The translations under genes were made by a program, and so were the position numbers. A stretch of DNA of 64,000 bases from Thermoactinomyces intermedius (lineage in GTDB: Bacteria > Bacillota > Bacilli > Thermoactinomycetales > Thermoactinomycetaceae), in NCBI RefSeq assembly GCF_016055025.1, contig NZ_JAECVW010000002.1. The stretch is one strand, 5' to 3'. The notes below the pieces were generated by a model. It did not search any database and had not been told where the DNA came from. It was given only the letters and a program-made list of their open reading frames with translations. Positions 17,778 to 26,293 of the stretch are shown here, one piece after another (positions within the stretch are counted from its first letter, which is position 1; each line of letters starts with the position of its first letter).

Positions 17778-18710
17778 TTAAGAGATTTTTCCAACCGCTT
17801 CCTCGTATTCCCGCTTCAGCTCCGCCACCACTTCCTGAACGGTTTGGACTTTCCGGATCTGACCCACTCCGTGGCCGGCCGACCAAATGTCTTTCCATGC
17901 TTTGGGACCGGTTTCATTCATTTTGGAGAAATCGACGGTTCCCTTTTTCTCCAAGTGCTCCGGATCCAAACCGGCTCTTTCGATGCTCGGTTTCAAATAG
18001 TTGGCATTGACACCGCTGAATGCGTCGGTGTAGATGATATCATCCAAGTCTGACTCAATCAGCATGTTTTTGTAATCTTCACTGGCCAAACTTTCAACCG
18101 TCGGAATGAAACGCGTCCCCATGTAAGCGAGATCCGCTCCCATTACTTTGGCTGCCAGGATATCGCGGCCGTTGGAAATACTTCCGGCCAGAATCGTCTT
18201 TCCGTTCCAAAATTTGCGCACTTCACCAATGAACGCAAACGGGTTGATCGTCCCGCCATGCCCCCCTGCGCCGGAACAAACCAGAATCAATCCGTCAACA
18301 CCGGCAGACGCGGCTTTTTTGGCATGAGGCAAAGTGCTCACATCCGAAAACACCAATCCGCCGTATTCGTGCACAACATCCACCACGGGCGCCGGATTGC
18401 CGAGGGACGTGATCACAATGGGCGGCTTGTATTTTTGGATCGCTTTCAAATCTTCCTCATATCTCCGGTTGGTCCGGTGCACCACCAGGTTGACCGCCCA
18501 AGGGGCCACGGTTTGGTTTTTTTCCAATTCTTCGATGGATTCCGTAATTTTTTTCATCCAAACATCCAAATCTTCGGACGTCCTTGCATTTAACAAAGGA
18601 AATGAACCGACGATTCCGGCTTTGCAACACTCGATCACCAATTCCGGGCCGGATACCAGAAACATCGGCGCTGCAACCACAGGCAAAGTTAATTGTTCCA
18701 AGTTTGGCAT
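17778..18710 (-). CDS. Nitronate monooxygenase (NPD family)
   Basis: The 310-residue flavin-dependent TIM-barrel enzyme oxidises alkyl nitronates such as propionate 3-nitronate. Visible are the start LPVVAAPMFLVSGPELV, the FMN phosphate-binding VCSGAGGHGG and the later SISNGRDILAAKVMGADLAYMGTRF. Some family members are enoyl-ACP reductase (FabK) or trans-enoyl relatives, but the short GGHGG region and lack of fab genes favour a nitronate enzyme. It lies behind R2lox and UbiB on the same strand, about 50 bp after the small interrupted gene, and ends at its own terminator. Confidence 0.8.
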   Translation of the reverse strand: MPNLEQLTLPVVAAPMFLVSGPELVIECCKAGIVGSFPLLNARTSEDLDVWMKKITESIEELEKNQTVAPWAVNLVVHRTNRRYEEDLKAIQKYKPPIVITSLGNPAPVVDVVHEYGGLVFSDVSTLPHAKKAASAGVDGLILVCSGAGGHGGTINPFAFIGEVRKFWNGKTILAGSISNGRDILAAKVMGADLAYMGTRFIPTVESLASEDYKNMLIESDLDDIIYTDAFSGVNANYLKPSIERAGLDPEHLEKKGTVDFSKMNETGPKAWKDIWSAGHGVGQIRKVQTVQEVVAELKREYEEAVGKIS

Positions 18711-18762
18711 GTTTCATCGCCTCCTCTTCTACATCTTACCCGAATCTGAAAATAATTTCAGC

Positions 18763-18879
18763 CTAAACGTAAGGTTTTATTTTTTCTGTCAATTTTTTAA
18801 TTTCCGTTTCCAAGTTTTTGATCTTTTCTTCCAACTGTAAAAGCTGTTGTTGCTTTTCTGAACGCCCCGTCCTCCACTT
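18763..18879 (-). pseudogene. In-frame coiled-coil tail cut off by a TAA from the gene at 18880-19101
   Basis: Directly after the TAA at 18882-18880 the same frame stays open for 38 codons. It begins KWRTGRSEKQQQ and runs into heptad-like LEEKIKNLETEIKKLTEKI before a TAG at 18765. It has no start codon or ribosome site of its own. One base change (CAA to TAA) would explain the interruption. It is probably the lost C-terminus of the upstream small protein. Confidence 0.5.
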
Positions 18880-19101
18880 TTAAATCCGCTCAAACAAGAG
18901 CAACAGGCTGGGATCATGCATAACCGTCCAGATGACCGCATCCTCAAACGTTTCTTTCCTTCCCGGCATTCCGTGGTCTTTTCCGTTTCGCAAATGTTCA
19001 TCCAAGAGCTTTTCGATTTTGCTGTTGTTTGGGCCGCCGGATTGCCGGAAGAAAGCTTCGATTCGCTCTTCCATGGTCATTTTGCGCTCTTTCAACGCCA
19101 T
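18880..19101 (-). CDS. Small unrecognised acidic/basic protein, probably C-terminally truncated
   Basis: This is a 73-residue protein of unknown function. It starts MALKERKMTMEERIEAFF; ATG 19080 seven codons later is an alternative with GAAAGAG upstream. The middle is GRKETFEDAVIWTVMHDPSLLLLFERI. The gene lies 19 bp after the UbiB-like kinase stop, so it belongs to the R2lox-UbiB transcript. After its TAA the same frame continues into a coiled coil, which suggests a nonsense change. I do not recognise the family. Confidence 0.55.
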   Translation of the reverse strand: MALKERKMTMEERIEAFFRQSGGPNNSKIEKLLDEHLRNGKDHGMPGRKETFEDAVIWTVMHDPSLLLLFERI

Positions 19102-19120
19102 CCCCCTTCCCGTCATCCCG

Positions 19121-20857
19121 TCAAGCTCTTTTGGAACGGAACACTCTCCATAACAGGTAAACACTCAGCGCCGATGCCCCCCACAGCATTCCTTGCATCA
19201 ACCATTTGATCGACTGGACTGACTGCATCCATTCATTTCCAAAAGCAAGAAAAACTGCCGATCCCACGAATAAGCCGCTTGCCAGCCAAGCCAACGCCAT
19301 CCGGTTGACCATCTTGTTCATTTGCCGGACCAAATGATCATCGGTCCGGTTTTCCACCACCACTTTCCAGTCATTCCACGCAAGCCGCTCCAGGATTTTG
19401 TTCAGCCTGCGCGGCAAAGTGCCGGTCAGCTTCGCCACTTCACTGATCCAACTGGCATTGGCCCGGTAGTTAAACCTCCGCGACAACCAGCTTTTCAAGA
19501 TTTGCACATCGGCCGATTCCACAACCGTGTGGTAACTGATTTCCGGGCACAACCACCGTGCCGTCCCTTCTGCGGCCGTGAATCCTTTTGCCCACAAAGC
19601 CATGGCATTGGGAATGCGGCAATGGTTTTTCACCCCGATCACAATCGCCTGGATCAAGAGATTCCCCCAATTGTATTTGCCCGCCTGATCACTGTTCACA
19701 TAGTGCACAAAATGGGAACGCAACTGATCTTTTAAGCGGATCGGATCGGTGTAAGGCGTCGGTTGGATAATATCCAAAACGGCTTCCGCCGCATCTTCCG
19801 CCTGATTCAAGCGGGTGTGAAGCAACATGCGGAAAATGGCTTCGGTATGGAGGGAATCCACCCGCCCAACCATTCCCCAGTCAATCACATACGCCTTTTT
19901 CGTGTGCTTATCGATCATGATGTTGGAACCGTGCGGATCACCATGATAATATCCTTCGGAAAACGTTTTGACATAATAATGGGCCAAATCGACCATCCGC
20001 ATAAACCGTTCTTCAAACGTGAGAAAATCCACCGGAAATTCTTTGAGATTCCAACCGTCCACATACTCCATCACCAGGACATTTTTTGAAACCTTGTACA
20101 CTTCGGGGACGGAAATGGTCTCAAAATCCTTCATCATCTCCCGGTGCTCTTTCATGGTCCGGGCTTCGGCCAGCATGTCCAGTTCGTTGGTCGAACTGCT
20201 GTAATAATCACGGACCAACCCGTTTAAATCCACTGAAGCTGCGTATGGGGGAGGGAGCCTTTTTTGCAACCGGCCGGCAAATTTTTGGATGATGGAAATA
20301 TCCGTTTCAAACAGTTTGTCCACGATGGGGCGGACCACTTTGACGGCACAAACCCGTCCATCCTTTAATTGTGCACGGTACACTTGGGCCAATGAAGCGG
20401 ATCCGACCGGTTCCGGGTCAATCCACTCAAACTCCTTTAATCCTTCCGGAAGCCCGTCTTCCATCACCGCGGCCATATAGCGGAAAGGCATGGGAGGAAC
20501 TTCGTTTAACAACTCCGAAAGTTCCGTCGTCACCGGCTCGGGAATGATTTCCTGCCGGGAAACAAGAACTTGTCCCAGTTTGATAAAAGTGGGACCCAGT
20601 TCCTCAAAAACCATCCGCAGCCTGCGTCCGAACCGGTGCAGTTTTTCTTCTTCTTCCCGGGTCCGCTTTTTAAAAAACAGCCGGAACAACCCGCGGTCTT
20701 CCAACAAGTGAAGCAACCCGTGCTTGGCAAAGATTCCGGCAATGGTGCGATACCGTTGACTTCTCGTGATTTTCAAACGCATTTCAAGAATTTCCCGCCT
20801 CGCCTGATCCAACTCCAAATCCGAAACCTCTTTCGCCGACACGACGGACACACCCAT
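19121..20857 (-). CDS. ABC1/UbiB/AarF-family atypical kinase
   Basis: The 578-residue protein has the UbiB-type protein-kinase-like fold. It shows the KxGQ-type segment FIKLGQVLVSR near residue 95, the alanine/serine-rich nucleotide loop VGSASLAQVYRA, VMEYVDGWN, the catalytic-loop variant HGDPHGSN and VIDWGMVGR in place of DFG. Two hydrophobic helices at about 515-570 should anchor it in the membrane. The family supports isoprenoid-quinone or other lipid metabolism; activity is usually ATPase-like. It follows the R2-like oxidase by 57 bp. Several starts (ATG 20857, GTG 20851) share the GGAAGGGGGG site. Confidence 0.85.
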   Translation of the reverse strand: MGVSVVSAKEVSDLELDQARREILEMRLKITRSQRYRTIAGIFAKHGLLHLLEDRGLFRLFFKKRTREEEEKLHRFGRRLRMVFEELGPTFIKLGQVLVSRQEIIPEPVTTELSELLNEVPPMPFRYMAAVMEDGLPEGLKEFEWIDPEPVGSASLAQVYRAQLKDGRVCAVKVVRPIVDKLFETDISIIQKFAGRLQKRLPPPYAASVDLNGLVRDYYSSSTNELDMLAEARTMKEHREMMKDFETISVPEVYKVSKNVLVMEYVDGWNLKEFPVDFLTFEERFMRMVDLAHYYVKTFSEGYYHGDPHGSNIMIDKHTKKAYVIDWGMVGRVDSLHTEAIFRMLLHTRLNQAEDAAEAVLDIIQPTPYTDPIRLKDQLRSHFVHYVNSDQAGKYNWGNLLIQAIVIGVKNHCRIPNAMALWAKGFTAAEGTARWLCPEISYHTVVESADVQILKSWLSRRFNYRANASWISEVAKLTGTLPRRLNKILERLAWNDWKVVVENRTDDHLVRQMNKMVNRMALAWLASGLFVGSAVFLAFGNEWMQSVQSIKWLMQGMLWGASALSVYLLWRVFRSKRA

Positions 20858-20879
20858 CCCCCCTTCCAAAGATTAAGAC

Positions 20880-20900
20880 AGGCGGACACCGGGTCCGCCT
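20880..20900 (-). terminator. Hairpin between R2lox and UbiB genes
   Basis: The minus strand reads AGGCGGAC, CCGGT, GTCCGCCT, then only GTCTT. It is a partial terminator that may lower expression of the downstream kinase. Confidence 0.4.
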
Positions 20901-20914
20901 GATCCAATGCAAAA

Positions 20915-21811
20915 TTATTCATCCGTCAAGCCGACATCTTTTTCGCTGATGGAATAAATTTCATCCGGCGTTTTTCCGCGCGCCCGCCGGAGCACTTCCA
21001 TGCGTGTTTGAAACTGTTTCATTGCAAAAGCAACAATGTCATCTTTTTTGAGATCAAACGGAAACGGATCCATCGTGCCGAAGATTTCATCCACCACACC
21101 AATTGCATGCGGAAGCAGCAACTCCATCCGTTTGACAACCACATCCCATATGTGATCATGCTCTGAAATGAGCCGCTGCAAAAGATAGCTCCCGTAACTG
21201 ATATGCCGGGCTTCGTCTCGTTTCAAATTCGTAACGGCTTCAAACATCCCGGGCATGGCCAGTTGTCCCTTTAATGCGGTATAAAATGCATGATAACCGG
21301 ATTCGGCCAGGATTCCTTCCACCACCATGTTATAAGTAACCGAAGCTTCCGCCTGCGCTTCCGGTGACGGATCATCAATCAGACGTTCCATCGCCTGCGG
21401 CAGGTACTCGTAAAAAATTTTCTTAAAGTGGCTCTGATGATAAATCGTCAAATCCCCGGCCCCGCCGACCACTTCATCCAAAAACCTCCGGAATACCTCG
21501 GTATGTTTCGCTTCTTCAAACAGAAATGTCGTCAAATACAATTCCTCTTCCAAACGCCCTTCCATGGAAATCACCCGGATGAGCGGAAGCAAATCCCGGG
21601 TCACTGCTTCTTCCCCCGCCTGAAACATCGCCCCCAAGCGAAGACTCGCTTCTTTTTCATCGTCCGTGAAGGTTTGCCATGTTTCTTTATCTTGGGTAAA
21701 ATCAATGTCTTTCGGATCCCAGACCCCCAACTTTTTCGCCTTGTGATATAACCGCATGGGCAAAAGCGAATGATCCAATCCCTTTTCACCGGTTGTTTTC
21801 AGTTCCCGCAC
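20915..21811 (-). CDS. R2-like ligand-binding oxidase (R2lox)
   Basis: The 298-residue ferritin-like protein resembles Geobacillus R2loxI, which assembles a Mn/Fe site, binds a long-chain fatty acid and forms a Tyr-Val ether cross-link. Counting from the GTG start, the metal ligands are Glu67, Glu100, His103, Glu165, Glu200 and His203, and the cross-link pair is Val70 and Tyr160; all are present, offset by two from the Geobacillus numbering I recall. It lacks a partner R1 subunit, so it is not a ribonucleotide reductase. It heads an operon with a UbiB-like kinase and is divergent from a LuxR-type regulator. The biological reaction is unknown; oxidation of a lipid or hydrocarbon fits the neighbours. 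Confidence 0.93.
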   Translation of the reverse strand: MRELKTTGEKGLDHSLLPMRLYHKAKKLGVWDPKDIDFTQDKETWQTFTDDEKEASLRLGAMFQAGEEAVTRDLLPLIRVISMEGRLEEELYLTTFLFEEAKHTEVFRRFLDEVVGGAGDLTIYHQSHFKKIFYEYLPQAMERLIDDPSPEAQAEASVTYNMVVEGILAESGYHAFYTALKGQLAMPGMFEAVTNLKRDEARHISYGSYLLQRLISEHDHIWDVVVKRMELLLPHAIGVVDEIFGTMDPFPFDLKKDDIVAFAMKQFQTRMEVLRRARGKTPDEIYSISEKDVGLTDE

Positions 21812-21931
21812 AATCGTTCCCCCCTCAATGATTCAAACAAGATGTCACCGCTTACAACAGCAAAACGCCTTTGCGCTCCTTCTTTACACACATCCAACCA
21901 TTTCAATTAAATGTTATTTTATTTGAAATAT

Positions 21932-21962
21932 TTGGACAATCCCTGAAATTCTGGGTTATAAT
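21932..21962 (+). promoter_or_regulatory. Promoter of LuxR-type regulator gene
   Basis: TTGGAC (21932) or TGGACA (21933) is followed by TATAAT at 21957-21962, spacing 18-19 bp. The predicted start of transcription is near 21969, inside the palindrome that follows. Confidence 0.6.
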
Positions 21963-21963
21963 A

Positions 21964-21988
21964 CCCCTAAAACCAAGGTTTTTAGGGG
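21964..21988 (+). promoter_or_regulatory. Palindrome between -10 and start codon of regulator gene
   Basis: CCCCTAAAA and TTTTAGGGG are perfect 9-bp arms around a 7-bp spacer. The left arm begins two bases after the -10 box, and the right arm contains the ribosome site AGGGGG (21984-21989). It is probably an operator for autoregulation. Confidence 0.5.
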
Positions 21989-21995
21989 GTTGGCC

Positions 21996-23468
21996 ATGGA
22001 AATAGAGCAACTGCTTGATCTGATCTCCGGCAGATATCCGGAATGTTTGGCACGATGGCATTTGAAATTATCCAAGTGGAATGCCCCGGATGAACAAAAA
22101 GCCGCTCTGTCCCGTCTCTTCTCTTTCCTGCTTGATCACCTGGATCTCGCATTTTCCGACGAAAACGCTTGGATTGACCGGTTGCAACAACGGATGATGG
22201 GTGAATCACCGGCCGTCGATCCGAAACATTGGATGTTTGCCGTCGGATCCTTGGAACAAATCCTCATGGAATTGGTCATGGAATCGCAAGATCCTTCGTT
22301 TGTCCAACAGGCCTTTCACAAGATCCACACGCTGTGCATGAACATCAACCTGGCCCTGATGCAACGGCCGTTTTTGTCACTCCGCGCTTTTGATTCTCCT
22401 CACATCCGGTCTCATTCCCCGCTGGTTCAACTGCTGCAAGGATTAAAAATCCGTCCGGATGTCCGGTGGAGCAAAATGGCGGTGCTCACTTCCGAAGGAA
22501 AAATTCTGGACCTGGCAGTCCATCATCCGCGGAACAACCGATGGGTTGCGGCATACCCCACGGAGAGACAAACTTTATTTGTCCGTCGCATCCTCCAGGG
22601 AAAAGCCCGGGGGTTCACCGAACCCGTCAACCAACATCTCACGCTGGCCATTTCAGGCAGCAAAAATGCTTTGTCCCGGTCTTATGCCCGGGAAATTGCG
22701 AGTTGGATCCGGCATGCCCTGCAGTTTTCCCGGCAATATACCAGCGGCCCGTTGTATGACACCCTCCGGCAATATGAAGCGATTCTGGAATTTGATGACA
22801 CGTTGCTTTCCACCAGCGGCGTCAAGGAAACCTTGCTCACCAGCATGAAACAAATCTGCCGCCTGACCGGCTTTCAACGCAGCGCCTTTTTTTGGTACTA
22901 TCCCTTATTAAAGAAGGTGGAAGGGATTTGCTCGTATAATGTGCCGTTGGAAGAAATTCAGCGGATTCATGAATCCGAACAGAATGTGCCTGGGATTTCC
23001 AAATTGTTTGATGTCAAACGCCCGGTGTATTTCCGGCAGGTTCACCATCTGCTGCCGAAACATCACATCCGGCATTTCCGTTTAACTTCTCTTTTGGTCG
23101 CTCCTTTGTTTGAAGAGAACCATCATGTCACCGGGGTGCTTTTGTTGGATCAAAACGGAAGGCCTTTCGACGTTTCACAAACCACCATCGAAATCATCCG
23201 CTCCCTGTTGACCCGCGTATCCCGGAATTTACGCACCAAACTTTATGCCAACGCGTCGCCCCTTCAACTTTCCTCCCCGCTCACCCACCGGGAAAAGCAA
23301 ATTCTCCGGTTCAGCGCCGACGGATTAAGCACCAAACAGATCGCCGCCAAACTGAAAATCAGCGAACACACCGTGAATGAATATATCCGGTCGGTCTTTA
23401 AAAAACTGCACGCCAAAAACCGGGCCGAAGCGGTTGCCAAAGCCCTGCGCCAACGGTTGATCAAATAA
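21996..23468 (+). CDS. GAF-type LuxR-family transcriptional regulator
   Basis: The 490-residue regulator ends in a LuxR-type helix-turn-helix (about 425-490): LTHREKQILRFSADGLSTKQIAAKL and ISEHTVNEYIRSVFKKL. A GAF-like domain lies before it (about 265-400, from LLTSMKQICRLTGFQRSAFFWYYP). The N-terminal 200 residues are helical and unassigned. There is no receiver domain, so it should respond to a ligand and not to phosphorylation. It is divergent from R2lox and convergent with the thiolase operon, so it is a candidate regulator of either. ATG 21996 follows AGGGGG by six bases. Confidence 0.8.
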   Translation: MEIEQLLDLISGRYPECLARWHLKLSKWNAPDEQKAALSRLFSFLLDHLDLAFSDENAWIDRLQQRMMGESPAVDPKHWMFAVGSLEQILMELVMESQDPSFVQQAFHKIHTLCMNINLALMQRPFLSLRAFDSPHIRSHSPLVQLLQGLKIRPDVRWSKMAVLTSEGKILDLAVHHPRNNRWVAAYPTERQTLFVRRILQGKARGFTEPVNQHLTLAISGSKNALSRSYAREIASWIRHALQFSRQYTSGPLYDTLRQYEAILEFDDTLLSTSGVKETLLTSMKQICRLTGFQRSAFFWYYPLLKKVEGICSYNVPLEEIQRIHESEQNVPGISKLFDVKRPVYFRQVHHLLPKHHIRHFRLTSLLVAPLFEENHHVTGVLLLDQNGRPFDVSQTTIEIIRSLLTRVSRNLRTKLYANASPLQLSSPLTHREKQILRFSADGLSTKQIAAKLKISEHTVNEYIRSVFKKLHAKNRAEAVAKALRQRLIK

Positions 23469-23504
23469 AAAGGACGGTTGAGCTGCAGGTTCAACCGTCC
23501 TTTT
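23468..23504. terminator. Bidirectional terminator between regulator and thiolase genes
   Basis: AAAAGGACGGTTGA (23468-23481) pairs perfectly with TCAACCGTCCTTTT (23491-23504). It has T-rich tails on both strands. Confidence 0.9.
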
Positions 23505-23519
23505 CTCATTTTCACCCTT

Positions 23520-24674
23520 TTATCCGTCCAGCCGTTCAATAATGGTTGCATTGGCCATGCCGTATCCCTCGCACATGGTTTGCAGTCCGTACCGGCCGCC
23601 GCTTCGTTCCAATTCATGCACCAGGGTCGTCATCAATCGGGCTCCCGAAGCCCCGAGCGGATGTCCGAGTGCAATCGCCCCGCCGTTGGGATTCAATTTT
23701 TCCGGATCGGCGCCCGTTTCACAAAGCCAAGCGAGCGGCACCGGCGCAAAGGCTTCATTCACTTCAAAAAGATCGATCTCTTCCAATTTCAATCCCGCTT
23801 TTTTAAGCACCTTTTCCGTTGCCGGAATGGGTCCGGTCAGCATCAGGGTCGGATCGGACCCGGTCACCACACGGGACAAGATGCGAAAGCGGGGCTTTAA
23901 CCCCAGCTGTTCCGCTTTTTCGCGGGACATCAACAAAATAGCCGCCGCGCCGTCACTGATTTGGCTGGAGTTGCCGGCATGAATTTTTCCGTTCTCCACA
24001 AAGGAAGGGGACAAAGCGGCCAGTTTTTCCATGGAAGTGTCTTCCCGCGGCCCTTCGTCCTGATCCATCACCTGTTCGCTTCCGTCGGGCAACCGGACGG
24101 CAACCGGCATGATCTCTTGCTTGAAACGCCCTTCTTTGCGTGCCTGGACTGCTTTTTCATGGCTCAGGAGGGAAAATTCGTCCAGTTGCTCCCGTGAAAA
24201 CCCCCATTTGTCGGCAATGCGCTCCGCCGACAAGCCTTGATGGATCATCTCATACCGGGAGGTAAGTTGTTTACTGAAGGCGGCGCCTTGAAAATTGGAA
24301 GACATCGGCACGCGGGACATGCTTTCCACGCCGGCCGCCACGACCACATCCATATCCCCGCTTAAAATCGCCTGGGCCGCAAAATGGACGGCTTGCTGGC
24401 TGGAACCGCATTGCCGGTCGATGGTGACCCCGGGCACATCTACCGGAAATCCGGCGATCAATGCAGCCAATCTCCCGATATCTCTTGCTTGTTCGCCGGT
24501 TTGCGTCACACACCCCATCAACACATCTTCCACCAGTTCCGGAGGGATTCCGGCCCGCCGGACCACCTCTTTCAACACCATAGCCGCCAAATCGTCCGGG
24601 CGGATTCCGCTTAAAGCGCCGTTTCGCCGCCCAATCGGCGTGCGAACTGCTTCGATGATGACTGCCTCCCGCAT
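23520..24674 (-). CDS. Acetyl-CoA C-acyltransferase (thiolase)
   Basis: The 384-residue thiolase has the nucleophile Cys in DRQCGSSQQAVHFAAQ, the His in GGAIALGHPLGASGARL and the second Cys in QTMCEGYGMANA. The longer degradative size and MREAVIIEAVRTPIG start suggest a FadA-type 3-ketoacyl-CoA thiolase; a biosynthetic acetoacetyl-CoA thiolase cannot be excluded. ATG 24674 follows AGGAGC; the frame is open far upstream but that part overlaps the ligase gene in another frame. It is the last gene of the sigma-54-controlled ligase-ligase-thiolase operon. Confidence 0.92.
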   Translation of the reverse strand: MREAVIIEAVRTPIGRRNGALSGIRPDDLAAMVLKEVVRRAGIPPELVEDVLMGCVTQTGEQARDIGRLAALIAGFPVDVPGVTIDRQCGSSQQAVHFAAQAILSGDMDVVVAAGVESMSRVPMSSNFQGAAFSKQLTSRYEMIHQGLSAERIADKWGFSREQLDEFSLLSHEKAVQARKEGRFKQEIMPVAVRLPDGSEQVMDQDEGPREDTSMEKLAALSPSFVENGKIHAGNSSQISDGAAAILLMSREKAEQLGLKPRFRILSRVVTGSDPTLMLTGPIPATEKVLKKAGLKLEEIDLFEVNEAFAPVPLAWLCETGADPEKLNPNGGAIALGHPLGASGARLMTTLVHELERSGGRYGLQTMCEGYGMANATIIERLDG

Positions 24675-24709
24675 GGTCCATCGCTCCTTTTTTCTTTTTT
24701 CACGTTTCA

Positions 24710-26263
24710 TCAGGCTTGGTTTTTGTGTTGGTTGCGCAAAAGAAACTTCTGAATTTTCCCGCTGGCGTTGCGGGGAAGCTGCTTGACAAACCGGTATTCT
24801 CTCGGCCGTTTGTAACGGGCCAGTTTTTCGCTTTGCCGGCAAAACCGGTCCAATGCGTCTGCCGTCACCCCCTGGTCTTTTTTGACGACATAAGCCACCA
24901 CCCGCTCTCCCCAAGTTTCATCCGGTTCCCCCAACACCGCCACATCCAACACCCCGGGGTGCTCATACAGCACATCCTCCACTTCCCGCGGATAAATGTT
25001 TTCCCCGCCACTGATGATCATATCATCCAAACGGTCGGCCACCCACAAATATCCGTCTTCATCCACATAACCCAGATCCCCGGTATGGTACCACCCTTGA
25101 TGCAGCGATTTGCGGGTCTCCTCTTCGTTGCGGTAATATCCTTTCATCATGCAAGATCCCCGGACGAGAATCTCCCCGGTCTCACCGGGTTTGAGCACAT
25201 TCTCCGGATCCGACGGCGCCCCTTCCCTGACACGCACCACCCGGACCTCATGGTTTAAACAAGGCTTTCCGGCAGACCCGGCTTTGGTGATCTGTTCCTC
25301 TTCCAACAAAAAGGTGACCGCCGGTCCCATTTCCGTCATTCCGTAGGCCTGAACCAAACCGATGCCGAGCTTCTCCCGGCAACGTTGAATCAATGCCGGA
25401 GCCATGGGAGCCCCGCCGTACAACCCCAGGCGCAACGACGACAAACAGTACCGCGACAAATCTTCCTGCAACAACATGTTCCACATGGTGGGAGCGGCAA
25501 AAAAGACGGTGACCTTCTCCTCCTGCACCAGCTTTAATACCCGTTTCGGATCAAATTGGCGCATGATCACCTGTCCGGCTCCGATATGCACCCTCGGCAA
25601 AAACGCACAATGCAGTTCGGCGCAATGAAACATGGGAGCAGTCACCAGCCCCCGGTCTTTCGGAGTCAAACGCATCATCGCCAACATGATCAGGCTTTGC
25701 TCAATCATGTCGCGATGGCGGTGCATCACACCTTTGGGCCGGCCGGTGGTTCCGCTGGTGTACATGATGCCGTACAGGTCCTCTTCCGACACCTCCGCTT
25801 CCGGCCGGTCATCCGGAGCCAGCCGGACCCGTTCATGGTAACTTTCAGCATAATGGGGAGGGTCCCCGTCCGTCATCCAAAACGAAGTCCGGGGAAATCT
25901 CCCGTAAATCTTTGCAATCGGATTTTCCAAGGCTTTTTCAAACAAAACAATTTTGGGTTCGGCATCATGCAAAATATAAGCCACTTCTTCGGCCGTCAAA
26001 CGGAAATTGACCGGGTTGAAGACCGCGCCGATTTTGGCACAGGCAAAGAAAGCAGTGACCAACTCCACGGAATTAAAAAGGTATGTGGTAACCCGGTCCC
26101 CTTTGTTCACCCCGGCCGCCAAAAACGCCTGGGCCAGCCGGTTCACTTCGCGATCCCACATCCGGTAAGTAAATCGCCGGTTCTTCTCTGCATCAAACAG
26201 CGCTTCTTTGTCCGGATCCTTTTGAACCGTTTGCTCCAGGATCTTCCCGATGGTTGGGTACAT
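24710..26263 (-). CDS. Acyl-CoA synthetase, AMP-binding family (I)
   Basis: The 517-residue ligase activates a carboxylic acid to its CoA thioester through an acyl-AMP. The P-loop-like A3 motif is YTSGTTGRPKGVMHRHRD, A5 is YGMTEMGP, A7 is YHTGDLGYVDEDGYL and the C-terminal Lys motif is LPRNASGKIQK. The general pattern fits long- or medium-chain fatty acid ligases; the exact acid cannot be told. The gene lies 30 bp behind a second ligase and 35 bp before thiolase, all on one transcript. Confidence 0.88.
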   Translation of the reverse strand: MYPTIGKILEQTVQKDPDKEALFDAEKNRRFTYRMWDREVNRLAQAFLAAGVNKGDRVTTYLFNSVELVTAFFACAKIGAVFNPVNFRLTAEEVAYILHDAEPKIVLFEKALENPIAKIYGRFPRTSFWMTDGDPPHYAESYHERVRLAPDDRPEAEVSEEDLYGIMYTSGTTGRPKGVMHRHRDMIEQSLIMLAMMRLTPKDRGLVTAPMFHCAELHCAFLPRVHIGAGQVIMRQFDPKRVLKLVQEEKVTVFFAAPTMWNMLLQEDLSRYCLSSLRLGLYGGAPMAPALIQRCREKLGIGLVQAYGMTEMGPAVTFLLEEEQITKAGSAGKPCLNHEVRVVRVREGAPSDPENVLKPGETGEILVRGSCMMKGYYRNEEETRKSLHQGWYHTGDLGYVDEDGYLWVADRLDDMIISGGENIYPREVEDVLYEHPGVLDVAVLGEPDETWGERVVAYVVKKDQGVTADALDRFCRQSEKLARYKRPREYRFVKQLPRNASGKIQKFLLRNQHKNQA

Positions 26264-26293
26264 GAACGAAGCGTTCCCCCTTTAAAAAGTGAA

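Noticed and set aside
20915..21811. Ribonucleotide reductase small subunit
   Set aside because: The Val-Tyr cross-link pair and ligand set match R2lox, and no large subunit gene is nearby.
24675..24914. N-terminal extension of the thiolase
   Set aside because: The extra codons overlap the ligase gene, have no thiolase similarity, and ATG 24674 has a good ribosome site.
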